Assembly (NCBI RefSeq): GCF_003958635.1
Contig: NZ_RSEK01000007.1
Coordinates: 62,001 to 126,000 of the forward strand
DNA: 64,000 nucleotides
Origin: Altericroceibacterium xinjiangense
GTDB lineage: Bacteria > Pseudomonadota > Alphaproteobacteria > Sphingomonadales > Sphingomonadaceae
Direction of reading: 5' to 3'
The notes beneath the pieces are model-generated. The model did no database searches and was not told where the DNA came from. It was given only the letters and a program-made list of their open reading frames with translations. This document shows, one piece after another, positions 17,384 through 26,080 of the stretch. Numbering within the stretch: the stretch's first letter is position 1; every line of letters begins with the position of its first letter. Both the position numbers and the translations under genes were made by a program.

Positions 17384-18585
17384 CCGCGAAACTCCCAGAC
17401 GCCCTCCGTTTCCAGGCATTCCTCACCGACGGGCAAGCGATCGAATCCGTCGCCGAGGCTGCGCGCATGGCCGGTCTCGGCGACGATGGAATCCACCCCG
17501 GCGGATTGCCGGCTGCCTTGCAGGCGCTGTCCCTGGGCCGGGCGCCGGAGATCCTGCTGGTCGATCTGAGCGAAGCCGATGACCTGATCGCGGCCGTGGA
17601 CCAGCTGGCCGATGAGTGCGAACAGCACACCCGCGTGATCGCGCTTGGGTCGGTCAACGATATCCACCTCTACCGCAAGCTGATCGAGATGGGGGTGAGC
17701 GATTACCTGATCAAACCCCTGGACCCGCAGCAGGTCGCTTCCGCGCTTCAGCGCGTGCGCACCTCCTTGACACCCGCGCTGCCGGAAAAAACCACATCGA
17801 CGCAAGTCGTTGCGGTAATCGGCTCGCGCGGCGGGGCCGGCTCGAGCAGCATTGCCACGTCCCTCGCCTGGGCTCTTGCCCACCGCCACCAGCAACGGAC
17901 CGTGCTGGTCGATCTCGATCTGCAGTTCGGCTCGGTGGCCATGACGCTGGACTTGGAGCCTTCACGCGGACTGCGTGAAATTCTCGGCACTCCGGACCGG
18001 ATCGATACACTGCTGATCGCCTCGGCCATGAGCCAGGAAAGTGAGCGACTGCGCATCCTTAGCGCCGAAGAAAGTTTGGAAGCCGATATCCAGGTCGGGG
18101 AACAAGGCCTGAAAGCCCTGCTGGAAGCGCTCCAGCCGGACAGTGATCAAGTCGTGCTGGATGTGCCCCGACGGCTCGACAGCCTTGGCAGGGGCGCCTT
18201 GGCCCAGGCGGAGGTTATCTGCATCGCCGCGGACCTCAGCCTTGTCAGCATGCGCGACACCAAGCGCTTGCTGAAACTGTGCCAGGACATCAATCCCGCC
18301 GCGCGCCGCCTACTGGTGGGAAACCGGGTTGGCGGAATCGTTGGCGAAGTGCCCCAGCCAGAGTTTGAGCGGGGTATCGGCGCCAAGTTCGATTTCCGCC
18401 TCCCGGACGATCCCAAGGCGGCGGCGGCGGCGGCCGATCAGGGCAAGTCCCTGATCGAAACGGCGGCCGAAAATCCGTTCGCGGCCGAATTCGGCCGCCT
18501 GCTCGGGCAAATCCAACCGTCGACCGAAGACAAGCCGGACAAGGCTCCGGAAAAGAGCCTGCTGAAGCGGCTGTTCGGGTCCTGA
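17380..18585 (+). CDS. cpaE: CpaE/TadZ pilus localisation ATPase
   Basis: Protein of 401 residues from ATG 17380. Residues 1-130 form a receiver-like domain (ILLVDLSEADDLIAAVDQLA, MGVSDYLIKPLDPQQVASAL). Residues 140-390 form a MinD/ParA-type ATPase. The P-loop is the atypical TadZ form VIGSRGGAGSSSIATSLAWA, without the usual KGGVGKT lysines, followed by VLVDLDLQFGSVAMTLDLEP. TadZ/CpaE places the pilus machine at the cell pole. Four-base overlap with cpaC. Confidence 0.93.
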   Translation: MTAKLPDALRFQAFLTDGQAIESVAEAARMAGLGDDGIHPGGLPAALQALSLGRAPEILLVDLSEADDLIAAVDQLADECEQHTRVIALGSVNDIHLYRKLIEMGVSDYLIKPLDPQQVASALQRVRTSLTPALPEKTTSTQVVAVIGSRGGAGSSSIATSLAWALAHRHQQRTVLVDLDLQFGSVAMTLDLEPSRGLREILGTPDRIDTLLIASAMSQESERLRILSAEESLEADIQVGEQGLKALLEALQPDSDQVVLDVPRRLDSLGRGALAQAEVICIAADLSLVSMRDTKRLLKLCQDINPAARRLLVGNRVGGIVGEVPQPEFERGIGAKFDFRLPDDPKAAAAAADQGKSLIETAAENPFAAEFGRLLGQIQPSTEDKPDKAPEKSLLKRLFGS

Positions 18586-18761
18586 CAAGCAGGTCATCCC
18601 GCAATTTCAATATGTTGCCTAAACACCACGGAAACGTAGGAAGCTACTCAAGTAAGTATCCCTACCGATACTCATGAACAGAGCAAAGGAACACTATCCG
18701 AATCGGGAGCAGGCCCCAGCGGCTACGCATCCTTGAGGACGGTAGAAGAAGGGGAACAGGA
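18586..18761 (+). promoter_or_regulatory. Leader region upstream of flp
   Basis: The 176-bp gap is the largest inside the tad locus before cpaF. It is more AT-rich than its surroundings and holds a 6-bp inverted repeat (AGTATC at 18655-18660 and GATACT at 18667-18672). GAAGAAGGGGAACAGGA provides the ribosome-binding site. A separate pilin promoter here is likely, but no clear -35/-10 pair was identified. Confidence 0.4.
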
Positions 18762-18944
18762 ATGTTCAAACTTATTAGAAAGCTTTCCGCAGACAACAGC
18801 GGTGCCACCGCGATCGAGTACGGGATGATCGCAGCGCTTATCTCCCTTGGTGTCATTGTCGCTGCGAACACCATCGGAGGCAATCTGACGGCGAAGTTTC
18901 AAAGCATCGCTACTGAAACGGGAACGGCAGCGCCGACGGCGTAA
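18762..18944 (+). CDS. flp: Flp/Fap-type major pilin
   Basis: Pilin of 60 residues. The short leader MFKLIRKLSADNSG is followed by the Flp signature ATAIEYGMIAALISLGVIVA. Cleavage after Gly14 with Glu at mature position 5 and Tyr at position 6 fits the Flp motif G-XXXXEY. It sits mid-locus, with an intrinsic terminator just downstream, which fits abundant pilin mRNA relative to the assembly genes. Confidence 0.96.
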   Translation: MFKLIRKLSADNSGATAIEYGMIAALISLGVIVAANTIGGNLTAKFQSIATETGTAAPTA

Positions 18945-18975
18945 GTAGCGTCAGGAACCAATATCCGACTATATG

Positions 18976-19007
18976 GCCCCGGGCGACATCAGCCCGGGGC
19001 TTCCTTT
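18976..19007 (+). terminator. Intrinsic terminator or attenuator after flp
   Basis: GCCCCGGGC at 18976-18984 pairs with GCCCGGGGC at 18992-19000 across a 7-nt loop, followed by TTCCTTT. A perfect 9-bp GC stem. It would stop most flp transcripts and let only a fraction reach cpaF-tadB-tadC. Confidence 0.8.
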
Positions 19008-19067
19008 CAAGAACGTCGCCCGATCATCTGATCGGAACCACCTTCAGGATCGGGCAAGAGGCATCCG

Positions 19068-20483
19068 ATGTTCGGACGTAAGCCCAGAAGCGAACCAGGC
19101 GCCGTTGCGCCACTTCCCGGCCCGGTTGACGGGATCGCTGCCGCCCCGGCACCCGCGCCCGGCGTGCTTCCCGAGATCGAGGTATTTCCGTCCGCAGTGT
19201 CCGCCCCGGCGGCCAACGACACACCCGACACGGTGCAGGAGGCTGCCCGCCTCGTTCAACCCTACATTCTGGAACGGATCGACAGCGAGGCCGCCAGCAA
19301 GCTCGAACGTGACGAGTTGAGAAGTGAGCTGGCGGAAATCGCGCCCGAGGCCATTCGCGAGCTCAAGCTCCAGCTGAACCACCGGGAACAGGACCGGCTG
19401 CTCACTCTCCTGCTCGACAACATGCTCGGTCTCGGCCCGCTCGAACCGCTGCTGGCCGACGATACCATCACCGATATCATGGTGAACGGACCGGACCAGA
19501 TCTATGTCGAACAACGCGGCAAGCTCGTCCTGTCACCCGCCCGTTTCCGGCATAACGAACACCTGATGAGCGTGGCGACCCGGATCGTCAGCCGGATCGG
19601 TCGCCGGGTCGACGAATCCTCTCCGCTGGTCGATGCCCGCCTGCCCGACGGCAGCCGCGTCAACATCATCATCCCGCCGCTGGCGATCGACGGTGCTTCG
19701 ATCTCGATCCGCAAGTTCTCCAAGAAGGCGATCAGCCTTGATATCATGGCGAACCAGCAGAACCTCTCGCACGCCATGGCAACCGTCCTGAAGATTGCCT
19801 CTCGTTCAAGGCTGAACATCCTGATTTCGGGGGGCACCGGATCGGGCAAGACGACGCTGCTTAACGCCTTGTCCCAGATGATCGCGACCGACGAACGTGT
19901 CGTGACGATCGAGGACGCAGCCGAGTTGCAGCTTCAGCAGCCCCACGTCGTGCGCCTGGAGACCCGCCCCGCCAATCTTGAGGGCAAGGGCGAAATCAGC
20001 ATGCGCGATCTGGTAAAGAATGCGCTGCGGATGCGCCCCGACCGGATCATCCTGGGTGAAATTCGCGGCGGCGAAGCAATCGACATGCTGCAGGCGATGA
20101 ACACCGGGCACGACGGGTCGCTTGGCACCATCCACGCCAACAATCCGCGCGAAGCGCTGACCCGCCTGGAAAACATGGTCAGCATGTCCGGGATCAACCT
20201 GCCCCCACGGGCGATGCGCGCGCAGATCGCGGGAGCGGTGCACATGATCGTGCAAGTCAGCCGGATGCGCGACGGGGTGCGGCGCATCACCAGCATCACT
20301 GAAGTCGTCGGGATGGAGGGCGATGTCGTCACCACGCAGGAACTGTTCTCCTTCAAATTCGAAGGGGAAGGAACGGACGGCAAGCTGAAGGGCCGCTTCG
20401 AATCGGCTGGCCTGAGGCCCCATTTCACGCAAAGAGCGGAGTACTTCGGGCTCGATCGCGTCCTGATCGAGGCGATTGGATAG
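19068..20483 (+). CDS. cpaF: Flp pilus ATPase CpaF/TadA
   Basis: Secretion ATPase of 471 residues powering Flp assembly and possibly retraction. A Pro/Ala-rich N-terminal tail (1-60) is followed by DTITDIMVNGPDQIYVEQRG, the arm KFSKKAISLDIMANQQNLSH, Walker A LISGGTGSGKTTLLNALSQM, Asp box VVTIEDAAELQLQQPHVVRL and Walker B RPDRIILGEIRGGEAIDMLQ. Adjacent to tadB with no gap. Confidence 0.96.
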   Translation: MFGRKPRSEPGAVAPLPGPVDGIAAAPAPAPGVLPEIEVFPSAVSAPAANDTPDTVQEAARLVQPYILERIDSEAASKLERDELRSELAEIAPEAIRELKLQLNHREQDRLLTLLLDNMLGLGPLEPLLADDTITDIMVNGPDQIYVEQRGKLVLSPARFRHNEHLMSVATRIVSRIGRRVDESSPLVDARLPDGSRVNIIIPPLAIDGASISIRKFSKKAISLDIMANQQNLSHAMATVLKIASRSRLNILISGGTGSGKTTLLNALSQMIATDERVVTIEDAAELQLQQPHVVRLETRPANLEGKGEISMRDLVKNALRMRPDRIILGEIRGGEAIDMLQAMNTGHDGSLGTIHANNPREALTRLENMVSMSGINLPPRAMRAQIAGAVHMIVQVSRMRDGVRRITSITEVVGMEGDVVTTQELFSFKFEGEGTDGKLKGRFESAGLRPHFTQRAEYFGLDRVLIEAIG

Positions 20484-21440
20484 ATGCTGTTCCTGCTTAC
20501 CGCGGCGTTCCTGGCAGTCGCCGTGTTCGGCGGTGCATATGCGCTGAAACAAGGCAAAAGAAGCTCAGTCGTCCGCCGGGCCCGGGCGCTGGAAGTCAGC
20601 CGGGGCTGGACGAAGACGACCTCCGCCGGGCCGGGCCGGATCACGCGCAATCAGGCCGGCCCGCTCGACCAGTTGGCCCAGCGTCTGCTTCCGCGTCCGG
20701 CCATCCTGCGAGCGCGGCTCGAAGCGACCGGGCTGCGGCTGACCATCGGCCATTATCTTGCCGCCACCGCCGGGGTGACGGTGCTTGTCGCCGGCTTGTT
20801 GCTGACAATCGGCGCCGGGTTGGCAGGCGCGATCCTGCTCGGCGGCGCGGCCGGCATCTTCCTGCCCCACGTTGTTGTCGGCAGGATCGGTGCGCGGCGC
20901 AGCGCGCGGTTTCTCAAGGCACTTCCCGATGCAATCGGCCTGATTGTCCGGGGATTGCGCGCCGGCTTGCCCATTGGGGAAACGGTGGCCGCCGTGGCGC
21001 AGGAAAGTTCCGGTCCGCTAAGCCAGGAATTTACGGGGATCGTGCATCAGGTCCGGCTGGGGCAATCGCTTGAAGACGCGATGTGGTCCACGGCGCGCCG
21101 GCTGGACATCACCGAGTTCAATTTCCTGGTCATCAGCTTGTCGGTCCAGCGGGAAACGGGCGGCAACCTTGCCGAGACGCTGGACAATCTGGGCCAGATC
21201 CTGCGCGCAAGGGCCCAGATGCGGCTGAAGATCAAGGCGATGGCTTCCGAAGCCACTGCCAGCGCGCTGATCATCGGCTCCCTGCCCTTCGTCATGGCCG
21301 TGCTGATGATGCTGGTCAGTCCGGACTATCTGACGGTGCTGATCACCGAACCGCTTGGCCGGATGCTGGCTGCGGGCGGGTTCGCCAGCCTCGTCATCGG
21401 GGCGCTGATCATGGCCCGCATGATCCGGTTCGAGATATGA
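20484..21440 (+). CDS. tadB: Flp pilus membrane platform protein TadB
   Basis: T2SS GspF-like inner-membrane protein, 318 residues, starting at the base after the cpaF stop. Hydrophobic helices lie at both ends, with the conserved cytoplasmic segment LPDAIGLIVRGLRAGLPIGE and later SLSVQRETGGNLAETLDNLG. It forms the platform with TadC. Confidence 0.94.
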   Translation: MLFLLTAAFLAVAVFGGAYALKQGKRSSVVRRARALEVSRGWTKTTSAGPGRITRNQAGPLDQLAQRLLPRPAILRARLEATGLRLTIGHYLAATAGVTVLVAGLLLTIGAGLAGAILLGGAAGIFLPHVVVGRIGARRSARFLKALPDAIGLIVRGLRAGLPIGETVAAVAQESSGPLSQEFTGIVHQVRLGQSLEDAMWSTARRLDITEFNFLVISLSVQRETGGNLAETLDNLGQILRARAQMRLKIKAMASEATASALIIGSLPFVMAVLMMLVSPDYLTVLITEPLGRMLAAGGFASLVIGALIMARMIRFEI

Positions 21441-22387
21441 CTGCTCCGCTCGCGCTCGACAGCTCGGCCGTAGCGATCGCAGCGGGCGGCGCCATGTTCC
21501 TGGCGCTGCTTTCGGTCATGCGGGCGCTGGCTCCCGTCGACAACGTCGCCGCGCGGGCTCGCAGCCATGCCCGCCGGCGCGATCAGTTGCGGGCGGCCTG
21601 GCTTGCTCCTCGCGACATCAGGCGCCGCAAGACCAAAGGCATAGCCAAGCGTGTTGTCCAGCGACTGAAGCGCGTGCAAAGCAAGGAGGAAGAGGAAGCC
21701 TCCGGGCTGCTGGTGCAGGCTGGCTGGAGATCCCCTGAAGCCGTCATCGTCTTTCTGGCCGTCCGGATCGCCAGCCCGGTGGTGCTCGCGCTTGCGTTCT
21801 ACATTCTTGCTCCGTCGCTGGTGGAGGACATCACGTTCACCACCCATGTTGCTGCCGGGGTAGCCGGAATCGCGGCGGGCGGCCTCCTGCCCAAGATGCT
21901 GCTGAAGAACGTCGGCAAGCGGCGACACCAGAAAGTCCTGAAGGGTTTGCCGGAAGCGCTGGACCTGCTGGTGATCTGCGCCGAAGCTGGTCTGAGCCTC
22001 GACGCTGCAATCAAGCGCGTCGCCAGGGAAATTGGACCGAGCTGGCCCGAAATGGCCGACGAGTTTGGCCTGTCGGCGGTGGAGCTGGGCTTCCTGCCCG
22101 ACCGCCGAAAAGCGCTGGGCAACCTTGCGAAACGGACGCCGATCGCGGAGATCGAGGCGCTGGTGAACACACTGGCCCAGACGGAGAAGTACGGCACTCC
22201 GCTTGCCCAGGCGCTGCGCGTGCTGTCTCAGGAATTCCGCTCTACCCGGATGATGCGGGCGGAGCAGAAAGCCGCACGGCTGCCGGCCGTGCTCACCGTG
22301 CCGATGATCGTGTTCATCCTGCCGCCGCTGTTCATCATCCTGATCGGGCCGGCGATCGTGCAGGCGTTGCTGACGGTTGGCGGCTGA
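21437..22387 (+). CDS. tadC: Flp pilus membrane platform protein TadC
   Basis: GspF-like protein of 316 residues from ATG 21437, overlapping the tadB stop. It has KGLPEALDLLVICAEAGLSL followed by DAAIKRVAREIG, and TPIAEIEALVNTLAQTEKYG. Final helices VLTVPMIVFILPPLFIILIG close the protein. Its last 53 bases overlap the end of the convergent siroheme methyltransferase gene. No TadD-type TPR lipoprotein follows. Confidence 0.94.
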   Translation: MTAPLALDSSAVAIAAGGAMFLALLSVMRALAPVDNVAARARSHARRRDQLRAAWLAPRDIRRRKTKGIAKRVVQRLKRVQSKEEEEASGLLVQAGWRSPEAVIVFLAVRIASPVVLALAFYILAPSLVEDITFTTHVAAGVAGIAAGGLLPKMLLKNVGKRRHQKVLKGLPEALDLLVICAEAGLSLDAAIKRVAREIGPSWPEMADEFGLSAVELGFLPDRRKALGNLAKRTPIAEIEALVNTLAQTEKYGTPLAQALRVLSQEFRSTRMMRAEQKAARLPAVLTVPMIVFILPPLFIILIGPAIVQALLTVGG

Positions 22388-23153
22388 CTAATCCGGACTG
22401 CCGGGAGCCAGTCTCCTGCGCGCCCGCTTGCGCAACGGCCTTTCCGATCAGGATCAGGGCCGGGCCATCTCCCAGCGCGGTCCGCGCGGCGAGCGGCAGC
22501 AGGTCGAGCCGGGTGTGGAACCGGCGCTCTGTCGGCAAGCTGGCGTTTTCCACCAGCGCAACGGGCGTATCCCCGGGAAGTCCGGCCTCGATCAACCGGG
22601 CTGAAACCACCGAAGCGGCGGCCTTGCCCATGTAGACTGCCAGCGTCGTGTCGGGATCGGCAAGGGCCTGCCAGTCGAGCTTCAGCTCCTCCCCGGCGCG
22701 GGCATGTGCGGTGACGAACGTCAGCCGCCGCGCTTGTCCTCGCAAGGTCAGCGACAAGTTCAGGCCCGCCGCGGCCGCGCTGGCGGCCGTGATCCCGGGA
22801 CATATCTGGACCGGGACACCGGCGGCCAGGCAGGCGTCCAGCTCCTCGGTCGCGCGCCCGAAAATTGCCGGATCGCCGCCTTTCAACCGCACCACCCGCG
22901 CCCCTTCAAGGGCCGCCTCGACGATCAGCGCGTCGATGGTCTTCTGGTCCTTGGAATGGCGACCGGATCGCTTGCCGACCGAGACCTGCCGGGCGCTGGA
23001 TGGGACAAGCTCCAGCACGCCGGGCCCGACCAGCGCATCGTAGAATACGACGTCGGCGGCGCGGATCAGCCGCTCTGCCTTGCGAGTCAGCAATTCGGGA
23101 TCGCCGGGGCCTGCGCCGACCAGCCACACGGTTCCGGGTTCGAAATCGTTCAC
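22335..23153 (-). CDS. cobA: Uroporphyrinogen-III C-methyltransferase
   Basis: SAM-dependent methyltransferase (SUMT), 272 residues, making precorrin-2 for siroheme, the cofactor of the NirB nitrite reductase. GTG start at 23153 overlaps the nasA stop (GTGA). Motifs: VWLVGAGPGDPELLTRKAER, VVFYDALVGPGVLELVP, RVVRLKGGDPAIFGRATEEL, QICPGITAASAAAAGLNLSL and TLAVYMGKAA. It is the short single-domain form without the CysG dehydrogenase domain. Last gene of the nitrate operon. Confidence 0.94.
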   Translation of the reverse strand: MNDFEPGTVWLVGAGPGDPELLTRKAERLIRAADVVFYDALVGPGVLELVPSSARQVSVGKRSGRHSKDQKTIDALIVEAALEGARVVRLKGGDPAIFGRATEELDACLAAGVPVQICPGITAASAAAAGLNLSLTLRGQARRLTFVTAHARAGEELKLDWQALADPDTTLAVYMGKAAASVVSARLIEAGLPGDTPVALVENASLPTERRFHTRLDLLPLAARTALGDGPALILIGKAVAQAGAQETGSRQSGLVSRQPSATPARSPARSG

Positions 23154-25720
23154 TGTGCCGCCTCCTGAATTGCGACTTGTGTATCGGCAAGGATCCGCGC
23201 CAGCAACGGGCGGCAGCTGCCGCAGTTGGTTCCCGCTCCCGTGCAGGCGCCGATCCGCGCGACATCGGTGGCGCCACCTTCGACAGCGGCGAGCACTTGC
23301 TGCTCCCCAATGTCGTGGCACACGCAGACGATCGGGCCCTTGGACGGCTGCGGCTTGGCGGGCCGTGCCGCAAGCCATTCCGGCAGGCTGGCCGGCTCCT
23401 GCGCCAACTGCCCGGCGATCCATTCTCGCGGCGGCAGCACCCCGGAGCGCGTGAGATACAGCGCTGCAACCAGTTGGCCTGCTTCATCGCACACCACGAT
23501 CCGCCGCATTCCGCGAGCCAGGTCGCATGCCTCGCTCTGGTGCCCCTCGGGCAGGAGGCTATCGGTATCGACAGCCCCCATGCCGGCCAGCTCAGCCAGC
23601 CAGCCGCCTTCCACCCGGGATCGCGACCACCAGAGGGCAGTCGGGGTGGTGGGCGTCCGGGTCAGCAGGAACCCGCGCCAGTCGGGGGCGATCGGCTCAA
23701 CGAGCGCCGGGGTGTTCTTGAAGCCGGGTTGCCCGGACACCGGATCGGTTGCCGGGGTCGCCAGGCGCCCCGTACGCCCGATACTGGCGAAGGCATCGCC
23801 CCAGTGCATCGGGACATAGACTTCGCCCCGGCGCTGGCTGTCCCGAACCGCCACGCGGTAGGCAGCGGACCCGTGGGGCGTGGAAACCTGGGCCAGCCCG
23901 CCTTCCTCAAGGCCGAACCGAACCGCATCCTCGGCATGGATTTCCAGCAGCGGCTCTCGCCGGTGGAGCGCCAGTTTCGGGCTGAGGCCGGTGCGCGTCA
24001 TCGTGTGCCACTGGTCGCGGTAACGCCCCGTGTTGAGCCGCAGGGGAAAGCCGGAAGCGGACTCTGCCTCCCCGGGCGATACCGCGATCAGGTTGAACCG
24101 GCCGTCGGCGGTTGCCGCCTTGCGCGCCAGCGGGTGGTTGCCGCCCCACTGGAACGGCTGCATTCTCTCATACTCGGAATCGCTGCAATCGGCCCATTGC
24201 GTCAGATCGAGCAGCTTGCCGTGCTTTCCGGCAAGCGCGGTCATCGCCGCATACTCGCGGAAAATGCCCGCCGGGCTGCTGTAGGCGAAGGCCTTGGCAT
24301 ACCCCAGCCGCGCCGCGACATCGGCGATGATCCGCCAATCGGCCCGTGCCTCGCCCGGGGCGCGGAACAGCGCGCGCTGGCGGCTGACCCGGCGTTCGGA
24401 GTTCGTCACCGTCCCGTCCTTTTCCCCCCAGCCGAGCGCGGGCAGGCGAACATGGGCGTAGCGGGCGGTATCGGTATCCGCCATGATGTCGGACACCACC
24501 ACGGTCGGGCAGCGGGAAAGCGCTTCGCGCACGAAACCGGCGTCCGGCATAGACACCGCTGGGTTGGTTCCCATCACCCACAGGAAGCGGACGCGGCCAT
24601 CGTGAACCGCGCGGAACAAGTCCACCGCCTTCAGGCCTGGGCCGGAACACAGGTTCGGCGTGCTCCAGAACCGCGCGACATCGGCCCGCTCTTCCGGGGA
24701 GAACCCCAGGTGGCAGGCCAGTGTGCTGGCCAGCCCCCCGACTTCGCGCCCGCCCATGGCGTTCGGTTGGCCGGTGATGCTGAACGGCCCCGCCCCGATC
24801 CGATTGATCCGCCCGGTTGCGAGATGCAGGTTTAGGATCGCATTGCCCTTGTCCGTCCCGCAGACGGACTGGTTGGCGCCTTGGCTGAACACCGTGACCA
24901 TGCGGGGGTGCGCCGCCACGAGATCCGCCAGTTTGCGGAACTTGGACGCAGGAATACCGGGATCGCAGTCCAGCCCATCCCAGAAGTTCGGGGGAACGGC
25001 GCAGGAGCCGCGCAGAAATTTCTCGTCCGTAACGCCTTGGGCCTTCATGTCGGCGAGAAGCGCATTGAACAGGTCGACATCGCCGTCCGGGGGGATTGCG
25101 ATGTGCAAGTCCGCTTGTTCGGCTGTTTCGGTCCGGCGCGGATCGATCACCACGATCTTCGTACCGCGCCGTTCCCGCGTCTTCTCGATCCGCTGCCAGA
25201 TGACCGGATGGCACCAGGCCGTGTTCGACCCGACGAGGATTATCAGGTCGGCGCAATCGAGATCCTCGTAGGAGCACGGCACCACGTCCTCACCGAAGGC
25301 CCGGTTGTGGGCCGCCACCGCACTCGCCATGCACAGGCGCGAGTTGGTGTCGATGTTGGCCGAACCGACGAACCCCTTCATCAGCTTGTTGGCGAGGTAA
25401 TAGTCTTCCGTCAGAAGCTGGCCGGAAACGTAGAAGGCAACGCTGTCCGGGCCGTGCGCCGCGATGGTGTCCCGCATCCGGCCGGCAACTTCGTCCAGCG
25501 CCCCATCCCAGCTTGCCCGCTCATCCCCGATCATCGGGTGCAGCAGGCGCCCCTCCAGCCCGACCGTTTCGCCCAGGTGCGTCCCTTTTGAGCACAGCGC
25601 CCCCCGGTTGGCGGGATGGTGCCTGTCACCCTCGATCCGCACCTGGCGGTCGGCGCTCACCGTCGCCGCGATGCCGCAACCGACGCCGCAATAGGCGCAG
25701 GTGGTACGGATGGGCGCCAT
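23150..25720 (-). CDS. nasA: Assimilatory nitrate reductase, molybdopterin subunit
   Basis: Cytoplasmic nitrate-to-nitrite reductase, 856 residues. N-terminal [4Fe-4S] motif CAYCGVGCGI with a further Cys in GALCSKGTHLGETVG, then the Mo-bis-MGD domain (SRLCMASAVAAHNRAFGEDV, ILVGSNTAWCHPVIWQRIEK, FSQGANQSVCGTDKGNAILN) and the dinucleotide-binding C-domain. The last 60 residues form a BFD-like [2Fe-2S] domain (CVCHDIGEQQVLAAV and CTGAGTNCGSCRPLL), as in NasC-type enzymes that accept electrons internally. It starts 3 bp after nirD. Confidence 0.96.
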   Translation of the reverse strand: MAPIRTTCAYCGVGCGIAATVSADRQVRIEGDRHHPANRGALCSKGTHLGETVGLEGRLLHPMIGDERASWDGALDEVAGRMRDTIAAHGPDSVAFYVSGQLLTEDYYLANKLMKGFVGSANIDTNSRLCMASAVAAHNRAFGEDVVPCSYEDLDCADLIILVGSNTAWCHPVIWQRIEKTRERRGTKIVVIDPRRTETAEQADLHIAIPPDGDVDLFNALLADMKAQGVTDEKFLRGSCAVPPNFWDGLDCDPGIPASKFRKLADLVAAHPRMVTVFSQGANQSVCGTDKGNAILNLHLATGRINRIGAGPFSITGQPNAMGGREVGGLASTLACHLGFSPEERADVARFWSTPNLCSGPGLKAVDLFRAVHDGRVRFLWVMGTNPAVSMPDAGFVREALSRCPTVVVSDIMADTDTARYAHVRLPALGWGEKDGTVTNSERRVSRQRALFRAPGEARADWRIIADVAARLGYAKAFAYSSPAGIFREYAAMTALAGKHGKLLDLTQWADCSDSEYERMQPFQWGGNHPLARKAATADGRFNLIAVSPGEAESASGFPLRLNTGRYRDQWHTMTRTGLSPKLALHRREPLLEIHAEDAVRFGLEEGGLAQVSTPHGSAAYRVAVRDSQRRGEVYVPMHWGDAFASIGRTGRLATPATDPVSGQPGFKNTPALVEPIAPDWRGFLLTRTPTTPTALWWSRSRVEGGWLAELAGMGAVDTDSLLPEGHQSEACDLARGMRRIVVCDEAGQLVAALYLTRSGVLPPREWIAGQLAQEPASLPEWLAARPAKPQPSKGPIVCVCHDIGEQQVLAAVEGGATDVARIGACTGAGTNCGSCRPLLARILADTQVAIQEAAQ

Positions 25721-25723
25721 CGT

Positions 25724-26080
25724 TCAGGCCGCCTGCTGCGCAGGAACCGGCCCGAGCACTGCCTCGCGCAGCAGGAAGATGCGCCCGGCATCGACCTTCA
25801 GGGGGATCGTCGGCGTGCAGCCCTCATCATCGCCCAGCGCTTCGCCGGTCTTCAGCGAGATGCGGAAGTTGTGCAGCGGGCAAGTGACGCTGTCGCCATG
25901 GATGATCCCCTGGCTAAGCGGCCCTTGCTTGTGCGGGCACTTGTTTACGAGCGCGTAGATCTCGCCCCGCATGGTGCGGAACACCGCGATTTCTTCTCCG
26001 CCGACGACCGGAAGTGTCCGGGCCGAACCGGGTTCGATCTGCGTAACGGGACCGATATCGAGCCAAAGGCCATGCATCAT
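25724..26080 (-). CDS. nirD: Nitrite reductase small subunit
   Basis: Rieske-like NirD, 118 residues, starting at an ATG that overlaps the nirB stop. It contains EIYALVNKCPHKQGPLSQG and DSVTCPLHNFRISLKTGEAL, with the Cys-His pairs that would hold a [2Fe-2S] cluster. Partner of NirB in NADH-dependent nitrite reduction to ammonium. Confidence 0.94.
   Translation of the reverse strand: MMHGLWLDIGPVTQIEPGSARTLPVVGGEEIAVFRTMRGEIYALVNKCPHKQGPLSQGIIHGDSVTCPLHNFRISLKTGEALGDDEGCTPTIPLKVDAGRIFLLREAVLGPVPAQQAA

Noticed and set aside
22865-24835. 656-aa plus-strand frame opposite nasA
   Set aside because: Shadow frame without domains; nasA is unmistakable on the other strand.
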